Assembly (NCBI RefSeq): GCF_913773725.1
Contig: NZ_CAJYGK010000145.1
Location: forward strand, 1 to 64,000
DNA from: an uncultured Aquabacterium sp.
Lineage (GTDB): Bacteria > Pseudomonadota > Gammaproteobacteria > Burkholderiales > Burkholderiaceae_C
DNA length: 64,000 nt
Reading direction: 5' to 3'
The position numbers were made by a program, and so were the translations under genes. Of this stretch, positions 1-7,613 are shown in pieces (the stretch's first letter is position 1; each line of letters begins with the position of its first letter). Below the pieces are notes generated by a model. It was not told the DNA's origin. It worked only from the letters and a program-made list of their open reading frames with translations, and ran no database searches.

Positions 1-871
1 GCACAGGCTTCTCGATGTGGGCCCGCACGGCCACGCGGCGGGTAGCGGGGTCCAGCACGCCGCTGACATGCACGATGCGGCCATCCATGGGGGTCAGAGC
101 ATGGGCGTCGTCTTCGATGCGCACGGCCTGCCCCACACGCAGGACGTTGGCCTCTGCCTGAGGCACGTCAGCCAGCACGTCGATCCGGGCGGGATCACTG
201 ATCACGAAGGCCGGCTCGGGCGCATCGGGTCGCAGCTCCTGTCCGGGGTTGAGCTGACGGGACGTCACCATGCCGGCGAGCGGCGCCCGAAGCGCAAAAC
301 GCCCGTCGGCCCCCACCGGGCCGAGGCTGTGCACCCGAGCGGAGGCACGCTCCAGCTCGGCCTGTGCGACCCGGGCCTCGGCGCGGGCGGTTTCCAGCTC
401 CCGCGTGGCAATGACCCCGGCTTCGCTGAGCCCCTGGGCACGGCGCCAGGCAGCGTCCCGGCTGTCGCGATCGGCCTCCGCCTTGCGGACGTCGGCCACC
501 GCTGCCGCCGCATCCGGCGCGACCAGCCATGCCAGCACCTCGCCTGCCTTCACGGCCTGCCCGGGGCGCGCCACCACTTCCACCACCCGACCGGGCAAAG
601 GACTGAAGACCCGCACCGTGTGATCTTCGTCGGGCACCAGGCGAGCAGGCAGAGGTTCCACCAGCGGTGGAACCGACGCGGTCACGGCTTGGATGGAGAG
701 ATAGGCCAGCTGCTGTGATCCGGGCGGGTAGCGAAGCTGGTCCGCAGCCACGCGGATGGTGGTAGGTGCCGCCACTGCTTCCACATCGGCCGGGGCGAAG
801 CGCGAGCTCACGACAGCCAGGGCCACCACGGCGGCCGCCGCACCGGCGTACATCAGAAAAGTCCTGTTCAT
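1..871 (-). CDS. Efflux RND transporter periplasmic adaptor subunit (membrane fusion protein), 3' end outside the window
   Basis: Reverse-strand reading from ATG at 871 (MNRTFLMYAGAAAAVVALAVVSSRFAPADVEAV...) runs open to position 1; HlyD-like pattern (PGRVVEVVARPGQAVKAGEVLAWL) and coupling to a TolC-family gene. Confidence 0.8.
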   Translation of the reverse strand, partial: MNRTFLMYAGAAAAVVALAVVSSRFAPADVEAVAAPTTIRVAADQLRYPPGSQQLAYLSIQAVTASVPPLVEPLPARLVPDEDHTVRVFSPLPGRVVEVVARPGQAVKAGEVLAWLVAPDAAAAVADVRKAEADRDSRDAAWRRAQGLSEAGVIATRELETARAEARVAQAELERASARVHSLGPVGADGRFALRAPLAGMVTSRQLNPGQELRPDAPEPAFVISDPARIDVLADVPQAEANVLRVGQAVRIEDDAHALTPMDGRIVHVSGVLDPATRRVAVRAHIEKPV

Positions 872-875
872 GGGA

Positions 876-2192
876 TCACGGCTTCCAGGAATCGGGTTCG
901 GCACCGGGCAGCGGGGCCGTCAACGTGAGGGTCAGCAGCGAGCGCGCAATGGCGTGGTCGGCCTGCGCTGCGGCGTACTCGAGCTCCACGGCATGCAGGG
1001 TGCGTCGCGCATCCAGCAGGTCCTGCAGGCCCAGGGCGCCATGGGCCCGGGCGTACTCGCTGGCTTTCAAGGCATCACGGGCCTGAGGCAGCAACTGGCC
1101 CTCGATGCGGGACAGGCGGGAGCGGGCGGTATCCCACGACTCCAGCAGCGCCCGGGTTTCCGCGAACGCGGCCGCAGTCACCCGCTCGAGTTCGGCCCGG
1201 GCGTCATCCAGTTGCACCTGGGCCCGGGTCAGCGCACCGGCCTGCCTGTCCGCCACGCCGAGCGGAACCGAGAACCCCACACCCCACAACCGCTGACCGA
1301 CCGGCGGATCGTGCTCGAACTGCACCCCCACCGTCACATCGGCCTTGCGCTGGGCCTGTGCCAGCGACAGGGCGGCTTCGGCCTGCGAAACGCGCTCTGC
1401 GGCAGCCCGCACATCGGGACGCTGCGCCACGGCATCCTGCGCCGCCTCGGCCTTCACGGGAGGCTGCGTCTGCACCTCGGGCCACGGGTCACCGGCCACC
1501 AACGCGGCCGTGCTGTCATCGCGCTCCAGCGCCAGCAACTGGCGCAACTTCCATCGGGCCTGGCGCCACTGCAGGTCGCTGTGGGCCAGCTCGTTGGCTG
1601 CCCGTTCGGCCTCCACCGACAAGCGGGTGGCTTCCAGTCTGGAGAGGTCGCCACGTGCCAGCCGCTGCAGCGCGATGTCGCGCCCTTCCGCCGCCAGCAC
1701 AGCATTGTCCCGCGCCACCCCTGCCTGCACCTGGGCGAGCTTGAGCTGCCAGTACGCCTCGGCCACGGCCGCAGCCTGCTGCCGTCCCGTGGCCCGCAGC
1801 TCCAGCTCGGCCGCCGCCACGCCGGCGTCGGCCACACGGGTGCGCCAGACGCGCTTGTCGCCCCGCTCCAGCGTCTGCTCCAGCCGCACGGTGGTGTCGA
1901 ACGGCCGCGACCAGGGGCCGCCATGCCCCATCTGGCTCGGGTTGATGGACTGGGTGTTGACGCTGAGCTGCGGCGGCGGCGTGACTTCTGCCGACACACG
2001 GTCAGCACGGGCGCCTTGCACCGCTCGGCGTGCCATGGCCACCTCTCGCCCGCCGTCCAGGGCACGTGCCAGGGCGGCCGTCAGGCTCCAGGACGCGTCA
2101 CCCCCATCGGCCCCACGGGCCGGCAGCTCGGCGGCAGCGGCCCATCCACCCACGCACATCAGAAAGAGAACAAACAGCCTGCGACATCTCAT
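876..2192 (-). CDS. TolC-family outer membrane efflux protein
   Basis: C-terminal part of the 876..2867 ORF; start at MRCRRLFVLFLMCVGGWAAAAELPARG (signal peptide); repeated coiled-coil pattern (RAEAALSLAQAQRKADVTVG.., RRTLHAVELEYAAAQADH). Confidence 0.82.
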   Translation of the reverse strand: MRCRRLFVLFLMCVGGWAAAAELPARGADGGDASWSLTAALARALDGGREVAMARRAVQGARADRVSAEVTPPPQLSVNTQSINPSQMGHGGPWSRPFDTTVRLEQTLERGDKRVWRTRVADAGVAAAELELRATGRQQAAAVAEAYWQLKLAQVQAGVARDNAVLAAEGRDIALQRLARGDLSRLEATRLSVEAERAANELAHSDLQWRQARWKLRQLLALERDDSTAALVAGDPWPEVQTQPPVKAEAAQDAVAQRPDVRAAAERVSQAEAALSLAQAQRKADVTVGVQFEHDPPVGQRLWGVGFSVPLGVADRQAGALTRAQVQLDDARAELERVTAAAFAETRALLESWDTARSRLSRIEGQLLPQARDALKASEYARAHGALGLQDLLDARRTLHAVELEYAAAQADHAIARSLLTLTLTAPLPGAEPDSWKP

Positions 2193-2279
2193 GATTCGGG
2201 CCGGCGTGCCGTCGGTGGCACACTGGCTGGCGCGCAGTGTCCTGTCGCATCCTTTCACCAACCTTTCTTCGTGCCCTGC

Positions 2280-2957
2280 ATGCGGCTGCTGCTCGTTGAA
2301 GACGATGCGCCCCTGGCGTCGGGCCTGGCCGCCACCCTGCGGCTGGGAGGCTACGCCGTGGACACCGTGACCACCCTGGCCGACGCCCGTGCGGCCGTCG
2401 CCGCGCATCGCTTCGATGCGGCCATCCTGGACCTCAACCTGCCGGATGGCGACGGACTCGCGCTGCTGCGCGCCTGGCGCAACCAGCGCGTGCGGCTGCC
2501 CGTGCTCATCCTGTCGGCCCGGGATGCCATCGAAGACCGGGTGGGCGGCCTGGATCTGGGTGCCGACGACTATCTGACCAAGCCCTTCGATCTGCCCGAA
2601 CTGGAAGCCCGGCTGCGTGTGCTCATCCGTCGCAACCAGGGAGGATGGGACCGGAGCCTCGTCGAGGTCGGACCGCTGTCCGTGGACACCGCGGCCAGGC
2701 GGGCCACACTGAATGGCATCGACATGGGCCTGACGGCGCGCGAGTTCGCCCTGCTGCGCATGCTGGCCATGCGCGCGGGTCAGATCCAGCCCAAGGAGGC
2801 CCTCATGGCGCGGCTCAGTGACTTCGAGCAAGACATGAGCCCCAATGCGCTGGACATCCTGGTGCACCGGCTGCGCAAGAAGCTGGCCGACAGCGGCCTG
2901 GCCATCCGCACGCTGCGCGGGCTGGGCTACCTGCTGGAAGAGGAAGCCCGGTCATGA
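2280..2957 (+). CDS. OmpR-family two-component response regulator
   Basis: MRLLLVEDDAPLASGLAATLRLGGYAVDTV...DLNLPDGDGL..GLDLGADDYLTKPFDLPELEARLRVLIRR receiver plus winged-helix C terminus. Confidence 0.93.
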   Translation: MRLLLVEDDAPLASGLAATLRLGGYAVDTVTTLADARAAVAAHRFDAAILDLNLPDGDGLALLRAWRNQRVRLPVLILSARDAIEDRVGGLDLGADDYLTKPFDLPELEARLRVLIRRNQGGWDRSLVEVGPLSVDTAARRATLNGIDMGLTAREFALLRMLAMRAGQIQPKEALMARLSDFEQDMSPNALDILVHRLRKKLADSGLAIRTLRGLGYLLEEEARS

Positions 2958-4321
2958 AGGGCCAGACCTTGCAGCGCCGGCTGGCCACCCGGCTGGGTCT
3001 GGTGCTGCTGCTCTTCGCACTGGGTGCCGCCGTGACGGTGTTCCAACTTGCCAGTGGCTTCAGTGACGATGCATACGACGAGTGGCTGCTCGATACCGCG
3101 CGCTCCATCGGGCTGCTGGTGCGCCCGCGCGACGGTCTGGTGTTGGGCGACCTCGCGCCCACGGCTCTCGATGCCGTGGTCTTCGACGCACACGACCGTG
3201 TGCTCTTTCGCGTCGACAGTCCGTCCCAGGGGCTGGTCGCGGGGCACACTCACCTGCCTGCCGCGCAGGCCCATCCCGGCCAGGATGTGATCTACCGGGA
3301 CGTCGTCATCGACGGCCAGCCGATGCGGCTGGTGCAGCTCACGCGCCACGATCTGCTGCCCGACCATCCCGTGACGATCAGCGTGGCCGAAACCCTGCAC
3401 AAACGCGACCGCCTTACCTCGCGGCTGCTGGGCACCGTGATGGCGCTGATCGGCCTGCTGGCCTTGATCGCCCTGTGGATTGCCGGCGACGTGATTCGGA
3501 CGGGCCTGCGGCCGCTCGTGGCCCTGGCCAATGCCCTGCGCGCCCGTCAGCGGGGCGACCTCGACCCCATTCCTGATGCAGGGCTGACCGACGAGCTACG
3601 CGTCTTCACCACGGCCCTGAACGACCTGCTCACCCAACTGGACGAGGCCGTGAAGCTGCAGCGTCGCTTCGTGACCGATGCAGCCCACCAACTGCGGACC
3701 CCGCTGGCCACCCTGAAGGTGGAACTGGCCCATGCAGAGCGCGAGACGGACCCGGTCCGACGCCAGGCGGCCCTGCAGGATCTCGGCCACGCCATTGACC
3801 GCCTGGCACGACTGGTTCACCAGCTGCTCGGACTGGCGCGCGCCGAGCCGGGTGCGCTCACGCACAACGCCTTTCAGCCCGTTCCCCTCGCCCCCCTGCT
3901 GCGCGAAGTCACCACACGGTTCATCCCCAAGGCCCTCCGGGCTGACATCGACCTCGGCTTTGAAGAGCGCGCCACAGCCACCGTTCGCGGCGACACCCTG
4001 CTGCTCGAAGAGGCCGTGTCCAACCTCATCGACAACGCCCTCTGCTATGCGGGCCCGGGTGCTCAGGTCACCGTGCGGCTGCGGCACGAGCGCAAAGAGG
4101 AAGTCTGCATCGAGGTCGAAGACAACGGGCCCGGCGTTCCGGCGTCCGAGCTGCCGCATCTGGCTTCGCGCTTCCACCGCTGCCCCGGCAGCCCGGCTGG
4201 CGGCTCGGGTCTGGGCCTGTCCATCGTCGACGAAACAGCACGCCTGCACGGCGGGCAACTGTGCATCATCCCCACCGAGCCACACGGCCTGCGCGCGTGC
4301 ATGACCCTGCCCGTGCACTGA
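2954..4321 (+). CDS. Two-component sensor histidine kinase
   Basis: 455 aa; RRFVTDAAHQLRTPLATLKVELAHAE (H box), N box NLIDNALCYAG, G boxes EDNGPGVP and GGSGLGLSIV; overlaps the response regulator stop. Confidence 0.93.
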   Translation: MKGQTLQRRLATRLGLVLLLFALGAAVTVFQLASGFSDDAYDEWLLDTARSIGLLVRPRDGLVLGDLAPTALDAVVFDAHDRVLFRVDSPSQGLVAGHTHLPAAQAHPGQDVIYRDVVIDGQPMRLVQLTRHDLLPDHPVTISVAETLHKRDRLTSRLLGTVMALIGLLALIALWIAGDVIRTGLRPLVALANALRARQRGDLDPIPDAGLTDELRVFTTALNDLLTQLDEAVKLQRRFVTDAAHQLRTPLATLKVELAHAERETDPVRRQAALQDLGHAIDRLARLVHQLLGLARAEPGALTHNAFQPVPLAPLLREVTTRFIPKALRADIDLGFEERATATVRGDTLLLEEAVSNLIDNALCYAGPGAQVTVRLRHERKEEVCIEVEDNGPGVPASELPHLASRFHRCPGSPAGGSGLGLSIVDETARLHGGQLCIIPTEPHGLRACMTLPVH

Positions 4322-4369
4322 ACAGGCGATGTCAAAGAGGCTTCATCTGTGCGCCCTACACTGCGCGCC

Positions 4370-5065
4370 ATGAAAGCGATCACCGCGCTGAGCTTGGCCA
4401 TGGCGTGCCCTGCTCTGGCCCACGCCGCACGCCCTCTGGTGACGGACGATGCCCGCCTCACCACGCCTGGCAGCTGCCAGCTGGAGGCCTGGACGCGCCA
4501 GACGCCGCACAGCACCGAGTGGTGGGCCATGCCCGCGTGCAACCCGTGGGGATCGGTTGAAATCACGGCCGGCGGGGGCATCGCGCGCCCGGACGGACTG
4601 CCCCGTACCCACGACACCATCCTGCAACTCAAGACGCTGTGGCGAGAGGTCGAACCCAACGGCTGGGGGGTCGGGCTGGCCATCGGCACGGTCCAGCACC
4701 CGTCGATCCACCCGGGCCCGAACCAGCTTGGCAACGATTACGCCTACATCCCCATCTCCGTGTCCTTCGATGACGACCAGCTGGTCATGCATGCCAATGT
4801 GGGACACCTGCGGGATCGGGCCAGCAAGCAGCGCAGCACCACCTGGGGACTGGGCGGGGAGGCCCGGCTTCACGATCGCGTTCACGGCGTCGCCGAGGTG
4901 TTCGGCGACCACCGCACCCGACCTTACATTCAGGCTGGCGTGCGATGGAGCCTGCTGCCGGACCGCATCCAGATCGACGCCACAACAGGCCGGCAGCTCA
5001 ACGGCCCGCACGACAGCCGCTGGTTCTCTCTGGGCATCCGCGTGACACCCCGCGAACTGTTCTGA
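4370..5065 (+). CDS. Hypothetical secreted protein
   Basis: ORF with signal peptide MKAITALSLAMACPALAHAARPLVTDDARL; no family recognised. Confidence 0.65.
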   Translation: MKAITALSLAMACPALAHAARPLVTDDARLTTPGSCQLEAWTRQTPHSTEWWAMPACNPWGSVEITAGGGIARPDGLPRTHDTILQLKTLWREVEPNGWGVGLAIGTVQHPSIHPGPNQLGNDYAYIPISVSFDDDQLVMHANVGHLRDRASKQRSTTWGLGGEARLHDRVHGVAEVFGDHRTRPYIQAGVRWSLLPDRIQIDATTGRQLNGPHDSRWFSLGIRVTPRELF

Positions 5066-5089
5066 TTGCCGCAGCAGGCCATCTGCCGC

Positions 5090-6025
5090 TCAGAACGAGT
5101 CGAACAGCCTGCCTGAACCAATGTCTTGCCCCTCGCCCGCCTGCAGCCCGTCGATGGCTGGCAGCAGGGCCCGGTGGGCCGCGGTGATCGGCTCGACCCG
5201 GGAACTGTAGTCTGTCTGCCCCAACAGCTTGTTCAGGCCGCGTACCGGAGACGCCACTGCGGTGTTGACCCGCTCCATCACTCCGGCGTCGTACTGCGGA
5301 TCCAGTGTCATGGTGAAGTGGTTTCTCAGCCCCAGCGACATCGGGAAGATCACCCCCATCCTGAACAAGCCCGCGACACGGTCCACGCAGTCTTCCAGCG
5401 AAGCGTCCTTGCCAAAGGCGCTGGCGCTCAACGTCAACATGTTTCCCTCGATGGGAAACTCGATGCCGAATGCCTGCTGCGCAAAAGACAAGGGATTTAT
5501 CCGCTCGACGAGGGATTTCTGCCGGAACCACCGCACCCGGATTTTCATCTCGCCGCGATAGGCTCCCGCCCCGGAACGAACCATGTCGTCATAGGGCTTG
5601 AGAAACCGCATCGCCATCTTTTCATAGTCCTTGTTTCCGACGCATCCTTCTTCGCAGGGCAGCAGCACCAGCCTGGGAAACGTCCAGAGGACGGCCTTGC
5701 CCAAGGTCAGCTGACGCTGAAGATCGGCCGCTTTCTCATTGGTCAGTGCGTTGTTGACGATGTCCGCGTCGATGATCTCCGGCATGTTGAGGTTCGGCCG
5801 GAAATGGGCGATGCGCCACGGCGTGCCCACATGGTATCGGTGCACCCCCGGGTGAGTGGTGCTGACCAGGGGCTGCGCCGCAATGGGGGCGCCGGGAGGC
5901 ACCGCGTGCTCGAAGGCACTCTGGGTCGCCTTCGTGGGGAGATCCTGAGGCTGCCTGGCCGTCGTCGCACAACCCGCCAGGATGAATGAACCCAGCAAAT
6001 ACCCACCAACTCGCAGCATGGCCAT
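5090..6025 (-). CDS. Hypothetical lipoprotein
   Basis: MAMLRVGGYLLGSFILAGCATTARQ: signal peptide and LAGC lipobox; no family recognised. Confidence 0.7.
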   Translation of the reverse strand: MAMLRVGGYLLGSFILAGCATTARQPQDLPTKATQSAFEHAVPPGAPIAAQPLVSTTHPGVHRYHVGTPWRIAHFRPNLNMPEIIDADIVNNALTNEKAADLQRQLTLGKAVLWTFPRLVLLPCEEGCVGNKDYEKMAMRFLKPYDDMVRSGAGAYRGEMKIRVRWFRQKSLVERINPLSFAQQAFGIEFPIEGNMLTLSASAFGKDASLEDCVDRVAGLFRMGVIFPMSLGLRNHFTMTLDPQYDAGVMERVNTAVASPVRGLNKLLGQTDYSSRVEPITAAHRALLPAIDGLQAGEGQDIGSGRLFDSF

Positions 6026-6260
6026 TTCCTTCGTACAGCAAAGAGGAATCACTTCGACGGTCGCTTTCGCCATCTCCGTAAAGCCATTCTCTGGCGGTCG
6101 CCGTAACAAAATGAAACAGCGAGGAAAATCAATTCACGTGGTCAGATATTTCACGAGGGGTAAGCGCCCTGCCTCCTGGACTGTGGGGTGTCGCTCACAA
6201 CAGCGCGCCGACCCGCCGCTGCACGAATGTCTCGGGGGATAAGGAATGAAGACCGACGTC

Positions 6261-6302
6261 CAAAACAAAAATCCCCCTACGAGGATTCATCTCATAGGGG
6301 GA
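6261..6302 (-). terminator. Rho-independent terminator, apparently the ancestral terminator of the tRNA-Ser gene, now separated from it by the inserted element
   Basis: Minus strand tccccctatgag-atgaatc-ctcgtaggggga followed by tttttgttttg; lies immediately downstream (minus sense) of the left att copy. Confidence 0.7.
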
Positions 6303-6310
6303 CCGTGTGT

Positions 6311-6329
6311 TCTGGCGGAGAGGGCGGGA
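6311..6329. repeat. att direct repeat, copy distal to the tRNA
   Basis: tctggcggagagggcggga, identical to 10847-10865. Confidence 0.88.
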
Positions 6330-6546
6330 CGATCTTCGCATGGCTTCAAAAGTCGCTTTAAATCAATGACTTAGCTTTAAATCCCGCCAAAAATGGTACG
6401 CAAAACAGTACATCTTTTGGTACACATCCTAGCGTACTTGGCCCGCTTGCTGGGGGAGTACGCCTCATGTCAACGCTCCGGGCTACTATTGCGTTGCATG
6501 GGACACAATGCAACGAGAGAAGCTATCAACAACTGTGAGGGAAAAA

Positions 6547-6897
6547 ATGAGCTTTGAATTCAAGGACAAAAAGCAGGTTGAAAAAGATATTGCAAATAGA
6601 GATCAGCAACGAACGGACAAGGCTTGGTTTTTGTTTCACGCAATCAAATTTTGTATTCCGTTATACGGAGTTACAACAATAATACTTGACGATTACAGAA
6701 AATCAAAAATATATTGCCAATCATTCAAGCAACCGGCAATTTTCCTTCTCTTTGCACTTCTGTCTTTTATATGGCCTGCGGTATTTGCAGCATCACAAAT
6801 ATTTTTGCCATTAATTATCATTCCAATTTTTATGGCCTATTCATATGCAAAATTTCGTACAAAATTCTGGACCGCGGTTGGCAATAATTTTCATTAA
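6547..6897 (+). CDS. Small membrane protein of unknown function, element-encoded
   Basis: MSFEFKDKKQVEKDIANRDQQRTDKAWF... followed by hydrophobic segments (FLLFALLSFIWPAVFAASQIFLPLIIIPIFMAYSY); followed by a strong terminator. Confidence 0.65.
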   Translation: MSFEFKDKKQVEKDIANRDQQRTDKAWFLFHAIKFCIPLYGVTTIILDDYRKSKIYCQSFKQPAIFLLFALLSFIWPAVFAASQIFLPLIIIPIFMAYSYAKFRTKFWTAVGNNFH

Positions 6898-6911
6898 AAG
6901 CAATTTAAAAT

Positions 6912-6941
6912 AAAAAGGCCAGTCTACTGACTGGCCTTTTT
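6912..6941 (+). terminator. Rho-independent terminator (possibly bidirectional)
   Basis: aaaaaggccagtc-tact-gactggccttttt, 8-bp stem with U tract, 15 bp after the small ORF stop. Confidence 0.88.
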
Positions 6942-6994
6942 ATTTGCAATTACCACACTCTTGACAAATCGAGATTTTTCAATATAAGTATGAT

Positions 6995-7084
6995 AACAGT
7001 TCCCCAACTGTGCAGTTAAATCATACGAAATAAATTCAAAATGTCAAGACTGCCTAACGGGAAAAATGTTAAGGCAGTTTTTTT
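6995..7084 (+). ncRNA. Candidate small RNA of about 90 nt
   Basis: TTGACA (6961) and TATAAG (6983) promoter-like hexamers; perfect hairpin acagtt-cccc-aactgt (6996-7011); terminator stem actgcctaac/gttaaggcagt (7049-7078) followed by 7 T. Confidence 0.5.
7049..7084 (+). terminator. Intrinsic terminator of the candidate small RNA
   Basis: actgcctaac-gggaaaaat-gttaaggcagttttttt; one-nucleotide bulge, seven-T tract. Confidence 0.75.
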
Positions 7085-7085
7085 A

Positions 7086-7612
7086 TGCGTCCATAGTCAC
7101 GATTCGGAAAATTGCCAATGCGAATGGCTAATATGAAGGCAGGTTAGAAATATTGGGAGTAACGCCCCATAACTGTAAATCCCCCTTAGCAGGTAGCGAA
7201 CCAATGATCGCATTGGTTAAGTAGGCAAGAATGGGAGTTTCAGACAGAGCCACACAGAGAGTCTTAATAGGTGCAACCTGGTTTGAAGTCGTGTTAATAC
7301 GATGAATGCACTATCTAGGGATGATTAACCATTCCCAGTCCCATATGTGGTGAAAACACTACTGAGAGGAACGAGACACCAAGCAGAATTTAAAAATCTG
7401 CTTAGGGTGAGTCTTTGTCCCTCTTAGTAGTGAAGCGGAGCGGAACGCATAAGAGGGACAAAGACTTTAATGTACCAGAATCTACGAAGTAGATTCTCTG
7501 TACACAGTACAGATATATTAATAGTACATGTGCAAAGTTGACTAAACCCAGTACAGTAAATAATAATCTCGTAGAGATTTACGAAGTAAATAAAAATGGC
7601 GCGGCCAAAAAT
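7086..7612 (+). ncRNA. Candidate large structured noncoding RNA or RNA-based control/origin region; strand inferred
   Basis: No ORF in the provided track between 6897 and 7614; at least eight inverted repeats including perfect stems at 7199-7218, 7411-7465 (16 bp), 7477-7497, 7498-7512 and 7577-7591. Confidence 0.55.
7411..7465. repeat. Perfect 16-bp inverted repeat with 23-nt loop
   Basis: gtctttgtccctctta (7411-7426) / taagagggacaaagac (7450-7465). Confidence 0.95.
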
Positions 7613-7613
7613 T

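Noticed and set aside
756-2279. N-terminal ~500 aa of the + strand ORF 756..2957
   Set aside because: Antisense shadow of the TolC-family gene; the real product starts at MRLLLVEDD (2280).
7086-7612. Assignment of the structured region to a specific known RNA class (HEARO/omega-RNA, group I/II intron, ROOL, GOLLD, ColE1-type RNA I/II)
   Set aside because: I could not recognise class-defining core motifs by eye and there is no adjacent IscB/TnpB, intron-encoded protein, reverse transcriptase or Rep ORF; left as unclassified.
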